In this document: positions 21,401 to 32,710 of the stretch, piece after piece | Numbering within the stretch: position 1 is the stretch's first letter | Layout: every line of letters starts with the position of its first letter | Assembly: GCF_021869535.1 (NCBI RefSeq) | Contig: NW_026262690.1 | Span: forward strand, 66,179,995 to 66,243,994 | Length of the DNA stretch: 64,000 nucleotides | Source: Mytilus californianus | Lineage: Eukaryota; Mollusca; Bivalvia; Mytilida; Mytilidae | Direction of reading: 5' to 3' | The notes under the pieces: generated by a model | Seen by the model: only the letters and a program-made list of their open reading frames with translations | What the model was told of the DNA's origin: nothing | Database searches by the model: none | Program-made: the position numbers and the translations under genes

Positions 21401-21659
21401 AGGCTTACTGTTAAAGAGTTGTGGCAAATTTCTCTCGTTTTTGTTATGACATCTGTCAGTGATGCAAATCTGGTAGATGTGGATACAGTCTTCTTTTTTT
21501 TATTTTGCATCGACGGATATTTAGAACAAAAAAAACAACTTTTTAATAAAAACAAAAAAACGTTACTGTACTTCCGATGGAATTTGGTTTTGTTTAACTG
21601 TGACAAATACTCCAAAGAGGAAGGCCAATTTCCCCTGTATTTGTTTCACTCATAGGGTC

Positions 21660-22677
21660 AAAATCTAAAGGTATTTAAATACTACATGAAATAGAATATT
21701 AAAGAGTCTATATGATATACTTTAAATATTTTGCAACAAGTTTGCATATATGAATTAAGTTAACGTGTTGTTCATCACGTAATTAAGTTGCTGTTGAACA
21801 TGATACAAAATAAAAAAAATACATGTTTTTGTCAAATTTGGCTTCGAAGGACATCGCTGACCAAAATTTATTAATTATTATCCTAAAGACAATATAAGCT
21901 TTACTTCCAATATAATATTGGTATTGATTAACGATGTCCTTTTTTATATTTTTGTGATAAATACTAAAAATTTGGCAAAATCTGTCAAAATTTTTTTGCC
22001 ATTTCTGGCGTTTATTTTATGTGATACGTTTATAAATAAGCCATAATATTGTATTATGATACTGTAACGATTGAAATATTTTTCGAGAACGACCAAGGGT
22101 CACTAGTGTGAATCAAATTTGGGGATAATCGGTCTACTTTATAGACAAAATCTTTCAAATAGTAGTTGCACGCCATCTATCGTACGTGTATATGTTTTAC
22201 TAATATTTTGCTTATTTCCTTCCAACTTGTCCGTTAACACTTCACTTGAATATTTATGGAATTAAAATAAAAGTATGAAATAGAAAATATTAACATAGCA
22301 TTAACATAGTCTTGAACAAAACAATTGTCTCCGTAATATATTAACAATTTTATGAAGTATTGTCCCATACATTATTCATTTGCAGTGCAACTTCATTTAT
22401 TAGTTTAATTTATCCATTTTATTAACATGTTTATAGAAATATAAATAAATATCCTATATACAGCTAGTCAAGTATGAAAGTAGCGGACATTGACAGGAAG
22501 CAAATTGAAGCTTAACAGGTAAGGACGACAGGTAATATATTTCCAGCAATATTCTAAATGGAGGGTACCCATTGTGTTTAGTTAACTCCTCCTGCATGAT
22601 TTCTTACTTGAGAATTCAAGTTTTTTTTAATTAAAATAAAGATTCAAAATAAACAACTAAATTTGTATGCACCCTAT
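21660..22677. other. No gene seen
   Basis: AT-rich spacer. Nothing recognisable on either strand. Confidence 0.4.
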
Positions 22678-23000
22678 GGGTTGACTTTGGGATAGGAATA
22701 TGGATATTCCTGTACTTCTCTCATCCAGCAGTAAAAATCATGTTTAAGGGATCCATTTGGCTGTGGGGGTGTAAACATACGTAGCTTTACGCGGTCAGAA
22801 TGCCAACATTAAATCCGATTACTCGTGTAAGGATAGTGTCAAACTCTCTACATTTATCGTCTCTATGCACCAATTTTCCAGTGGAAGTCGAAATTGCCGT
22901 CATTCGTCCTTGTCGGCAAATTTTGACCTACCTTTTGGATTTATTGTTTATTTTTAATGGTCCGGACTATGGACAAGATTTTTACCGCTGAACGTTAAGA
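22678..23000 (+). repeat. Repeat E
   Basis: GGGTTGACTTTGGGATAGGA, CTCTCATCCAGCAGTAAAAA, GTAGCTTTACGCGGTCAGAA and ATCCGATTACTCGTGTAAGG mark a diverged E copy. Its tail shows CGTCATTCGTCC and ACCGCTGAACGTTAAG. Confidence 0.65.
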
Positions 23001-23974
23001 AACAAATATTCAATCATCTATATACTCATTTGATGGAAATTTGTATCCGTTAGCAAATATTTCTTGTCAGAGTAGTTTTCCTCAATTTTGGCAGATACCA
23101 TCTTTATTGCTTCCATTCGAAACCGGCAACGCTTCCAAAATATACTGTTATTTTTATCCATACGCAATATTTGTAAAACAGTGTTGCTGACAATTCCCTT
23201 CGTCAACTGTCATCCAATCAAAAATGACCTGCAATGATATATTGCAATAGAATACAAATAAATGGCCTTTCAAATTACAAACCATGAGTGTTGCCATTTG
23301 AGCCTTTGCCTATTTTTTTTACAAGGAAAATATTGGAAATATACAAGAAAATGATTAAAACAAGAACCACATGTAGGTTCTTTTAGATTTCTAATATCCA
23401 ACCTACCTTCTGATATCAATCGAATATTCCAGCCACAATTATACCACTGACTTACTCGTATATGGGTTTTTCTTACATATAAACATGAAACATTTGCATG
23501 TTACTGCATCTTTGTTTGTATAAGCTGATAAAAATTTATATAATTGTTAGAATGTAAATTAAGATATTATAAACAAACCAAGTCGTTTGTGTTTGATATA
23601 TGAATTCATCTTCTGCTACTTGAAAAATAGCCATAATAGAAATTCTAGCAACAAAAGAAGTGGAACATATGAGTCGTATATGTTACATTTTATAATGTAT
23701 CATATTTTATACCAATGAAGCTCACTATGCATAAGCTTGGTGACGAATGGGTGCAGATTTTCTTCGTTCATTTCTTGTTTATGCCTACGTCCGAACGTGA
23801 CTTATCATATGATGCTTACTTTTAAATAGCAACGAAACGATTGCCAAAACTGGAACAAGTACTGCTTCTCTTTCAAAACTCCTGTGTTCTTCTAAAATAT
23901 TTAGCAGAGTTCGTGTTGTTAAATCTTAAGTTTTTGTGTAGTATTTTGTAGACTCTTATTTGCATGTAAACTCT
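23001..23974. other. No gene seen
   Basis: AT-rich spacer. Small frames only. Confidence 0.4.
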
Positions 23975-24210
23975 TCGTAGATACCAGGGTTAAAATTTTG
24001 TACACCAGACGCGCGTTTCGTCTTCAAAAGACTCATCAGTGACGCTCAAATCAAAAATTTATTAAGGCCAAATAACGTACGAAGTTGACGATCATTGAGG
24101 ACTCAAAATTTTGAAAGGTCTTCCAAATACAACTAGTGTCAACTGTTCCTGGGGTCGAAAATCCTTAGTATTTCGAAAAATTCAAAGTTTTGTAAACAGT
24201 GAATTCATAA
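23975..24210 (-). repeat. Dispersed repeat D
   Basis: GTAGATACCAGGGTTAAAAT, the ACGCGCGTTTCGTCTTCAAA block, GACTCATCAGTGACGCTCAA and, further on, TCCTTAGTATTTCGAAAAAT. The longest inverted D copy in the window. Confidence 0.7.
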
Positions 24211-24629
24211 GGATTATCATGTCAACATATGTTATTCTTTTTAAAAAATAGTCTACCGATGGTTAACTGAAGTCATGATATATGTTTCAATTGGAACAAA
24301 TTATTCAAAAAGATTAATGCACCTACCCTTTTATTGATTTTGCTATCTACTGGGCTTAATATGTAATAAAAAAAAATAACGGGAATTTTTAGTTATATTG
24401 GTAGCCGTATATTCCTGATGTAAGGCAGGAAAAAACAGTACAATTTTCATAAAAATTCGCATTGCTCTGCACATAATTAAATGGGCAATTTAGAGAATAA
24501 TTTGACTTTTTTTTTATCCTGACAGAGAATTTTTTCGAATTTGTAATTTCAGCAATCACATGAATATCGATTACTTTCGCAATCCTACTTTCCTAATTTT
24601 AAAAGGCTTCAAAATTTCTATGCGACTGT

Positions 24630-24862
24630 TTTTATTATAAATTAATAAATTAACGTCTGCATAAGCCAATTTTGATTGAAATTACACAGTTGTATTGTAA
24701 ATGATCTCAGCAGTGTAATTAGCTTTTGAGAGGTAATTAAAAAACTTAAAATGTTACATATAGGTAGATTAAGTACGTATGAAGAAGAGTGAATGATCTG
24801 GAGAAGACAAAGTTTTGTCAGTTCTATTTCATACATTTTCATATCGTACATTTACACAGATG
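24630..24862. repeat. Local duplication, left copy
   Basis: Shares with 25700-25944, in order: ACGTCTGCAT, CTCAGCAGTGTAA, TTTTGAGAGGTAATTAAAAA, ATGTTACATATAGGTAGATT, AATGATCTGG, GTCAGTT and TTTCATATCGTACATTTAC-type blocks. The copies are about 1.07 kb apart in direct orientation. Confidence 0.7.
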
Positions 24863-25192
24863 ATAGCGGATATGTTCCTAATGTCGTAACCACAATCCCG
24901 TCACCCATTTACCCGAATGTGATCTACCGAATTAGACTTATTGTCAGGTTTTTACTTACATGAGTAACACGACGGATGCCACATGTGGTGCAGGATCTGC
25001 TTACCCTTCCGGAGCACCCGAGATCACCCCCAGTTTTTGGTGGGGTTCGTGTTGCTCAGTCTTTAGTTTTCTATGTTGTGTTTTGTGTACTATTGTTTGT
25101 CTGTTGGTCTTTTTCTTTTTTAGCCATGGCGTTGTCAGTTTATTTTCGACTTATGAGTTTGAATGTCCCTCTGGTATCTTTCACCTCTCTTT
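24860..25192 (+). repeat. Repeat C, extended copy in sense orientation
   Basis: From about 24868 (GGATATGTTCCTAATGTCGT) through CGAATGTGATCTACCGAATT, GAGTAACACGACGGATGCCA, CCTTCCGGAGCACCCGAGAT and GTGTACTATTGTTTGTCTGT, to TATCTTTCACCTCTCTTTTA at the 3' end. The upstream part is the same region that follows the RT at 38290-38060. The two + frames of 87 and 91 codons here are repeat-derived. Confidence 0.75.
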
Positions 25193-25699
25193 TACAGCAT
25201 CCAATCAACATAAAAGTTATTAGATATAATGTTCAAATACTTCACTCATAGAATATATAACCGAAAGTAAAATTAACGAGGAATATAAAATGTTATAAAG
25301 GTAATTATAATGTCTGAGAGACATATATCACAAAAGAAATCAAATATAATGGCTATTGAGTGGCCTAATGATTCTTTCTCCTTTGGTACTTATTACTGTA
25401 TACATGTTGAAATGAAGGTCATGTGCAAAGTAATTATATTTCTTTACAAAACCTTCGTTCCTAGAACAACTTTTCTGAAAAGAAGCGAACGTTCATAGCT
25501 TTCGTGTGGTGTAAACATATCGCAGTTTATTCTTTTTTCAATCGTACCCTCAAGTTACAATATTTGTGACACGAACTTGTCAGTTACGATCTAACCATTC
25601 ATTTTTAGTTTTGAGGAGGTCCACTATGGGACCTTTTTTGCCAAAAGAATGAAGTACAACAGAATCGGGTGATAATTGTGTTAAGATAATTGATCATTA
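25193..25699. other. No gene seen
   Basis: AT-rich spacer between the repeat C insertion and the right duplicated segment. Confidence 0.4.
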
Positions 25700-25944
25700 T
25701 TTGCAAGGGTTTACGTCTGCATGAGGTAAATAAACTCATTATAGATACAAGGATAGAAGTAACGCAGTAGTAAGCTCAGCAGTGTAACAACTTTTTGAGA
25801 GGTAATTAAAAACTGAAAATGTTACATATAGGTAGATTAAAAACGTAGAAAGTAGAGCAAATGATCTGGCGGAGAAACAGTGTGTCAGTTATCATGTTTC
25901 ATACAGTTTTATACCCGTTTCATATCGTACATTTACCGCATCCG
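25700..25944. repeat. Local duplication, right copy
   Basis: Direct copy of 24630-24862, diverged by substitutions and small indels (for example an extra TTTTATACCCG near 25910). The repeat C insertion lies between the two copies. Confidence 0.7.
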
Positions 25945-27159
25945 TAGGCCACTTCATACCCATTCTTTCAATTTATTTGACGACATATGTCTGTTAGATA
26001 TTATGATTACATCGTTAACATTTTATATTCCTCCTCCTTTTCATTTTCGGTTACAGATTCTATAAGCCAAGCATTTGAAAATTATGATAACTTTTAATTG
26101 ATCATGATACATACACTTTGGTATTTACTATCGTGTTGTTAAAGTATTACACAATCAGGTGATGTTTGGTTATATCATAGTTACTAACCTTTTTACGTAT
26201 ATATACATATGCATCCCTAACTTTCATGATAAGTTTATTTCAAATGTTAAAGTTTGGCCCTTATCGCACCCTATCCCTTGTATCATGAATGAAACTAGAA
26301 ACTGGATTGACTCTATCACCCTACATTTTAATCACTAACATCATGTGTTCTAACTGATGACGGCAATGACACTGATGAAAACAATAATCAGTCCAGTTAC
26401 CAAGATACAAACACCACAAGATAATAACTTACTTGTAGAAAAGCTACGGGCATCAGCCAGTAAACAAGAGTGCAGACTGTAATGTCTCGCCTGATTTACT
26501 GATCTTATTTGTTTTATGTTTGAAAGTCTTTAAGATAAGGTTTTTTAAGTATCACATAAACTCATAATTATCAATAATTCATGTAAATGAGGTCCAGATC
26601 AGATGAACCGAAGCAGACGGTCATGTACACTTTACCTTTTGGTCCCATTTGGTACTGTACAAGTGATAAACACATGATTGATGTTATTAGTAAAGCAAAG
26701 ATAATGTTGAACTAACGGAAATATGACAGTATCTTACTACACCTTTTAACAAATGGTATTCGTAATAATGAACCACGAAATGCCAGTGCAGGCATCGAAA
26801 ATCTTATTAATTGAATTAGATAAGTTTGTCTTTCTGAAAATAATTGTGTTGTCGTTAGGTATTTATTGAGGTGACTATTAAAACCTTAACCAGAGAATCC
26901 ATGAATGTAATGTCTTATTGCAGCGCAAATGTCTTGATATTGATTTAATAACTTTTGTTGTCAACTCATCATTTAGTCTAAAAGGATAGCCAAACAAAAG
27001 GTTTATGCTTTAAGATTCAGTTCATTTGAATGTCGAGGGCACAAATGGTATTGCCTCTAACATTACGTATGGTATCCGTAAGGGCCTTCGATATTCCTAC
27101 AACATTGCACAAAAAAGAAAACAGATAATTTGCATATTTTCTACTAATTCTGAATTAAT
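25945..27159. other. No gene seen
   Basis: Unique-looking AT-rich DNA without recognised genes or repeats. Confidence 0.4.
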
Positions 27160-27540
27160 AGAATAAAGAATGAAAACGGGGAATGCATGTGTAAAAGAGA
27201 CAACAACCCGACAAAAGTGCAGAAAAACAAACTCAAGGCCACCAATTGGTCCTCAACGCAGCGATAAAATCCTGCACCCGGAGGCGGGCTTTAGCTGGCC
27301 CCTAATCAACAATGCATACTATTTCAGCGAAATGGACGCCACACTAAAATTCTAAACATACATATGAATCAAATTTTTAAAAAAAACCACACACACACAA
27401 GACTTACAAAGGCTTGTGGTTCTTGACTTTGGACAGGCGCAAAAATGTGGCGAGGTTAAACATGGTTTGTGATATCTCAATCCTCCCCCTATACACATTT
27501 GACTTACGATTAGCTTTAGACACCTCAAGCACTCATAAAA
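27160..27540 (+). repeat. Repeat H
   Basis: AGAGACAACAACCCGACAAA, CGGAGGCGGGCTTTAGCTGG, GGCTTGTGGTTCTTGACTTT and GGACAGGCGCAAAAATGTGG, then GGTTAAACATGGTTTGTGA and a CAATCCTCCCCCTATACAC block. A related piece is in the transporter intron (13690-13930). Inverted ends are fused to repeat A at 57350, 58216 and 61318. Confidence 0.6.
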
Positions 27541-27564
27541 AATCGAAACAGCATTTTATAAAAT

Positions 27565-27660
27565 TTATGCGTCTGGAATTCTCGAACCGAATATTTGAAA
27601 GCCAAGGGTGTACAAGAACCGAAATCGTTGAAGAGCTATATGATAACTTTATAAACTATT
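27565..27660 (-). repeat. Repeat G fragment
   Basis: ATGCGTCTGGAATTCTCGAA, CCGAATATTTGAAAGCCAAG, GGTGTACAAGAACCGAAATC and AAGAGCTATATGAT align with the G unit in inverted orientation. Confidence 0.6.
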
Positions 27661-27930
27661 AACACTGAATCGTAAGAATTAGTTTAGTACTATTGTCTCA
27701 TTGGTTTTTCCCTCTGACCACGATGTAGTGTTTTTTTTTATTCATATCATTAAAATGTATATGGCGTTTCTAATTTTTAGGTTTTTATTTTATTTTGTGT
27801 TCTATTTCCTTTTGTTTATAATAACCTGCTTGTCTCAATGAATTATTTTTGTTATTTATCAGAGAGACAACATATAATTCATCTGATGTAAAAGTAAAGT
27901 TCAAAACTATCCTATTGGAAACATTTGTAA

Positions 27931-27936
27931 TTTATT
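27931..27936 (-). terminator. Polyadenylation signal for the peptide precursor gene
   Basis: TTTATT on the + strand, i.e. AATAAA on the - strand, 43 nt beyond the stop codon at 27979-27981. The position suits a very short 3' UTR. Confidence 0.55.
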
Positions 27937-27978
27937 TTCAAAGCCTTATTAAACGTTAAAGTTTCTAATATTCTTCCA

Positions 27979-28563
27979 TCACCAACCAGTCGGATTAAAA
28001 CGCATCTTTTCTCGTTTTTGCATCAACAGACGATTAATCAGCTGGTTAAGTCGATACTGGTTTTGACTTCTTTGATCAAGCGCCAAACGTGTAGCAGTGT
28101 CCCTCCGTTTCCGCTTCCAGCCAGTAGGATTTAACTTCATCAACCCATCTCTGCGCTTTGAAAGTACACCACTATGTATATTTCCTTGAATTTCTTTGAT
28201 GCATGATATAAATTGTTTCATATTGATCAAATATTTCTCTTGACACTCTGGTAATGGATTGTATGTCAAGAGTTCTGCGAGCGCATGCGATGTTTTGTCA
28301 CTATCGTATATGTTTGGTGTATCATTGTTTTCACTCCATAATTTATTTTCGTCCTCTAAAGTACCGAGTCTATTAGAATACAGTCTTTCAATCAAGGAAT
28401 TCAATTCGTTTGAAAGGTCGTTATTATCTTGGTCTAGTAATCTTGTTGACAGCTTCTCTAGGCCATTTTCTTTCAAATTTATCCAGGGATATGCATTCAC
28501 ACAAGTAGATATACCAATAATTAGAAGTTGAACAAACATACCTAAAAGAGAATGGTGTTCCAT
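27979..28563 (-). CDS. Putative secreted neuropeptide precursor with two NPTGW peptides
   Basis: Intact 194-residue frame. Residues 1-24 form a signal peptide (hydrophobic FVQLLIIGI, cut likely after CVNA). A polar, Leu/Asn-rich spacer follows, with two cysteines (107 and 121) that could pair. Three basic clusters come next: KRR (136-138), KRKRR (150-154) and KR (183-184). Cleavage there would release DGLMKLNPTGW (139-149), a 28-residue linker and EKMRFNPTGW (185-194). The two short peptides share M-(K/R)-(L/F)-NPTGW. Neither carries a C-terminal glycine, so they would end in free Trp. This layout is that of a neuropeptide or peptide-hormone precursor processed in the secretory pathway; I do not recognise the family. 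On the - strand CCATTCTCTTTTAG followed by GTATG looks like a splice acceptor, so translation may start at Met9 (28539) in a second exon. Confidence 0.75.
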   Translation of the reverse strand: MEHHSLLGMFVQLLIIGISTCVNAYPWINLKENGLEKLSTRLLDQDNNDLSNELNSLIERLYSNRLGTLEDENKLWSENNDTPNIYDSDKTSHALAELLTYNPLPECQEKYLINMKQFISCIKEIQGNIHSGVLSKRRDGLMKLNPTGWKRKRRDTATRLALDQRSQNQYRLNQLINRLLMQKREKMRFNPTGW

Positions 28564-28569
28564 CTCATC

Positions 28570-28889
28570 AAAATATAAAAATAATAATATATTATATAAA
28601 TTGATAATTGTACATTTCCCATGGATCAGATATTAACAAACATTTCTCCTGTCATATGTGTTTATGCCTGTCCTATGTCAATTTTCAGATGTTATGTGGA
28701 ACCCTTAATAATTCTACAGATTTAAGATTTTTTTATTGGCGTCATAATAAATATCAGAGGTAAAGGCGGTATGTTGTTCGTGCTGTGTTTGTGCAGTAGA
28801 ATTAGTCCCCATTATTATGGTGCATGCCTTACATTTTACAGTTCTGCTTTTTTACTCGTTAGAAAGCTGTATACCGTTAGATTTTATTA
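28570..28889. other. Upstream region of the peptide precursor gene
   Basis: Very AT-rich immediately upstream on the - strand (TTATATAATATATTATTATT-like run at 28580-28600). A 5' untranslated exon and promoter would lie here or beyond; none can be fixed from sequence alone. Confidence 0.35.
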
Positions 28890-28960
28890 GATTTGTCCTG
28901 AGTTCTAGGGGATAGTTGTCTCTTTGGCAATATACCACATCTTTTTTTATTCTTATAAGG
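28890..28960 (+). repeat. Repeat A fragment
   Basis: GGATAGTTGTCTCTTTGGCA followed by ATATACCACATC, the 3' end of repeat A. Confidence 0.5.
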
Positions 28961-29257
28961 CATCATATTTCATTTTATTTAACAACAAATTGATGCTAGA
29001 ATAGCAAGCACAAGGACTATGCGATATGATAATGTACGAAATCAACAAAAAAAGCATGTACAATTTTAAAGGGGGAAAAAAGATTTATTATCTTTAACGG
29101 AACAAAAGTAAAATGTAAGCAGTTCTTTTATATACCTTACTCGCACCAGCCTTTACTTTAATTTGAGCATGAAATGTCTAACATACAACACTTTTTTTTT
29201 AAATATTATAAAGGAAACAGCATCATAAGACATTGAAAAACATTTCACAAAAGTATA
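28961..29257. other. No gene seen
   Basis: AT-rich spacer. Confidence 0.35.
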
Positions 29258-29380
29258 ACAAAAATGCCGACCTCCAAGGCAAATTCTAAAAGTCCATTAA
29301 AACTGGCAAATCAAACGCTGTCAATCAACGGAATAAGTGAAAAACAACTGCCATATTCCTGACTTGGTACAGGCATTTTC
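29258..29380 (-). repeat. Repeat B fragment
   Basis: GCCGACCTCCAAGGCAAATT, AACAACTGCCATATTCCTGA and CTTGGTACAGGCATTTT: the inverted terminal part of B. Confidence 0.65.
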
Positions 29381-30806
29381 AAAGTGATAGTTCCATTTAT
29401 ATTTGATTAAAAAACGCTATCACAGTCCTCATGTTTTCCAAAAAAGATTTTAGCAATCATACGAACTACATGCTATATGCTTAATATATTAAAACAAGTT
29501 AAAAGAAAGAGGTTACAAAAATAGTGTTAAGTGTAGTTAGGTTGCTGTCGTATTGACGTATACCATATCAAAAGGTACAACCATGAGCATACTATAAAAA
29601 TTAGTACAAGAAAAGCACTTGTTTTTAAATACAGGTATTCTGGTTTAAAAGATAACAAAAAACAATATACAATATACCTTAACTAGGAAGGTTCGCAGTT
29701 ACTGAAAGCAAGCTCAAAGTATTTAGCCTACGTATAAATCGTGAAAGTGTGATCAATTACCAACCTTGTGTAGAGTCTGTACGATTTAAAGCTTGAATTT
29801 GACTATGGTTGAAGACTACATTGACTTCTAAATATGTTTTGTTTATTTGTGTCGTTTTTTCGTATGCCCTACAACTCTTTTTATTCGTAGGTACGGTGTC
29901 CTATCAGCAAATGTCACACACATTAGTAATAGTAATTAAGAATGCATATAACTGAAAAAAGATTCTTTTTTAATCAACTTTAATTTGTTGTGGTTCACTT
30001 GTACGGATGTTCTCGTGAAATTAATTATACACAATATTTTGTTGCTGAAAAGGTTTTATAGCATGTTTGAGATTTCTTCCCATTTCTGATTGTCATGCCT
30101 TTTTAGAATTAGAATAGAAAGTTCATGATTGGAAGAATTTTATGTAGGACGAAAAAGGTCAACATCCTGGTTTGATAGAAAATAAAATAATAAATCAAAT
30201 GTAGGAAGACAAAACAACAATTATTTAGGTTTGCAAAAAAGAAATGAAAAGCTGTAATATGTTTAGACCTTTATATTTTTGCGTGATGAATCAAAATAGA
30301 AGTTGGGTTTTAATTGTATCATCTAAGATAATAAAAAAAGGTTAAACAAACTTATTTTCGGTTCTATATTTGATCTACAAATTCAAAGACTGCGTTTTCA
30401 TTTAACTTTTCAGTATGTAAAACAGAAACCAATCTATGTATTTTTTTTTTCGTTTTTGAAGCCCACATTGAAAAAATTACTTAAATCAGTATTGTTTTAA
30501 CACATTGATCCCTTTGTCCATTTGAGCACCACAGACTACATCGGCTCTCATATTGATTGACAACAAAATCAACGAAAATCAGTCATAGTTCACAAGTAGA
30601 TGAATTGCTACTTTATGTAAACATACAATCACCTTTGTCCATACTAGTCGTTGTTTTAGTCTTAAGCAACAACAAAAAAGAAAGAAAGAAAATACACTAA
30701 GAGATAGTGCTTTTTAAAAGATCCAAAATTAAAATATCTGTTTTACATGGTTTCCATTTCTTTCTTTATTTCTATATTCATAACAAAACTTTTGTTCATT
30801 TTTCAA
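29381..30806. other. No gene seen
   Basis: AT-rich spacer. An AAAGAAAGAAAG microsatellite lies near 30677-30690. No credible reading frame. Confidence 0.4.
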
Positions 30807-31088
30807 TTAAGGTGGTACCCAACACCTTGACTAATATTAATTTGGCTCGTTTAATTTTCATAAAATTTTAACAAAATGTTTACTTTGACCCTTTGACAAA
30901 AATATAAAAATTTCAAAAAACTTGTACCAACCACTTTATCAGAAAAATTTCATTGGTTATATAGCAGTTTGACAAACACTAATTTTGATCATTGAGAAGC
31001 TTAATATTTCCTTAACAATACAACGTAATTAAAACGTTTAGCTGGTTTTTACAGAGTTATCTCCCTGTAGTGTTAGGTACCACCTTAA
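30807..31088. mobile_element. 282-bp inverted-repeat element (MITE) with TTAAGGTGGTACC ends
   Basis: Left end TTAAGGTGGTACCCAACAC (30807-30825) and right end GTGTTAGGTACCACCTTAA (31070-31088) are inverted repeats with one mismatch. There is no coding capacity. The outer TTAA on each side could itself be the target duplication of a TTAA-specific transposase. The ends begin TTAAGGTG like the 465-bp elements at 6895 and 8263, but the interior is unrelated by eye. Confidence 0.8.
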
Positions 31089-32127
31089 ACAACAAGTTTG
31101 ATTCAAGTTTTAAGTTGCAAAAATAATTAGAAATTTTTTTTGGCGTTTTCCAAATGGAAAATGAAGGAAAACATAGCTCGATGGGTGATTTTTTTTTGTT
31201 TTTTCCTTTACATCATTTACCGTATGAATGATTAAAACATCATTAAGTCGGGTTAGAACATTTTAAAGATAATAAGACATTTATCTGCCGTAATGATTAA
31301 ATTTGAGAAAAGGTCAAACAAGAAAAATTAAATTGAGAAATAAGAAAATTTACATAGAGCCTTACTGATGTCGATCAATTGTGAACGTAATATTGATTAA
31401 AACACATTCTTACTCATTACTAGCACTGCAAGTTTTCTTTAACTGGTCACATACTATGTAAAAACACTTAAATGTTAACAACTGAATAAGATGAGAGTGT
31501 TTGATACGGACAGAGTAAACAATTTATTGTTTGACATTTACTGTAATTAATTACCAAAAAAGAATTTGAAAATGACCTTTGTTCTGAAACACTGTGACGT
31601 AAAAGTCAACGTAAAAATACTGATCTATTTCAATTTGAAATAATCTCATTAAAACTAAGTTTCATTAGGTTATAATCCGATTCCTGAACTTAATTGCAGA
31701 AATTTTCGCACCTGAAACGGAAATTAAAATGATAATTTGCTTCCGTTTAATTGTACTCTTTAGTGCGGACATCAAGAATTGCGAGGTTTAACAGTCAATG
31801 CATTTTCCAAATTGAGCACCCCCCTTTATACAATTTTACTATATCGACTAAGCTAAATATTTAACATAGGGTCATACGAGCTTGAATCACTCACCTGGCA
31901 AAAAAACATATTGATATTCATTTTCACCTTTTTCTCGATCAATTTTTACAGAAACAAATTATAAATTATAAAGGCTATTTGGATGTGTTCAAGCGAAAGC
32001 AATGCAAATAAGACATTTTTTTCAGTGTCAGAATCATATTATTTATCAAAGTAAAAATGAGGATGAATAATGTCAACAATATCTATTGCGCCTCTTCCCT
32101 GTTTACTATAGTTTCTTGACAAACATT
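31089..32127. other. No gene seen
   Basis: AT-rich spacer without recognised features. Confidence 0.4.
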
Positions 32128-32520
32128 TACCCCAACCCTAAAGGTTGACTAGGTTATATAAATATGACATCCCTGGACTTCTTCCGTCCGGCTGTTAAAT
32201 CCTTGCTAAAGTCATATGTCCTTTTTGTTGTACGGGATGTGTAAGTACACAACAACGTCCAATCTGAATGGGGTCGTTAAATCTGATTGCCTCGTGTAGG
32301 GTGAGTGCTTCGCTCTCTGCACAAAAAAAGAGCCGACTCTACGAGGGTCCCGTATGTGGCCTGTTGTAAGGCAATTTTTCTATTTCTATTCAAAGAGCCT
32401 CATTTTCCAATGGCAGTCTACATTTCCCGCCATTCATCCGGTCATTGCAGGACCTACATATTGTACGAATAGTTATAAAGTCACTTGATATTAAGCAAAC
32501 AGCAATCAATCAATAGTTTT
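32128..32520 (+). repeat. Repeat E
   Basis: AACCCTAAAGGTTGACTAGG, CTTCTTCCGTCCGGCTGTTA, GGGGTCGTTAAATCTGATTG, CCTCGTGTAGGGTGAGTGCT, GGCCTGTTGTAAGGCAATTT and the AGCAATCAATCAATAG ending. One of the more complete E copies. Confidence 0.7.
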
Positions 32521-32635
32521 CCTCTATGATCTATTTCATATGTGACATGCATGATGATTGATTGACCAGAATCTAATTCACAATCTAAAATCTACATAAA
32601 TTGAGGATAATTTATGTCAAGTTTAAAATAAATTG

Positions 32636-32710
32636 ATTCAGACTAATGGTTGCTTAACGTCCAATGGCAAATATTTCATGCATGTACAGAACGAGAACAA
32701 ATTAACAACG
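32636..32710 (-). repeat. Repeat E tail
   Basis: GGTTGCTTAACGTCCAATGG and CAAATATTTCATGCATGTAC are the reverse complement of the E tail seen at 48755-48800. Confidence 0.6.

Noticed and set aside
21305-21655. 116-codon + frame
   Set aside because: It begins inside a repeat E fragment and continues through T- and A-rich sequence; no protein family resemblance.
24960-25251. Two + frames of about 90 codons with hydrophobic segments that mimic a small membrane protein
   Set aside because: They are translations of repeat C, which occurs six more times in the window.
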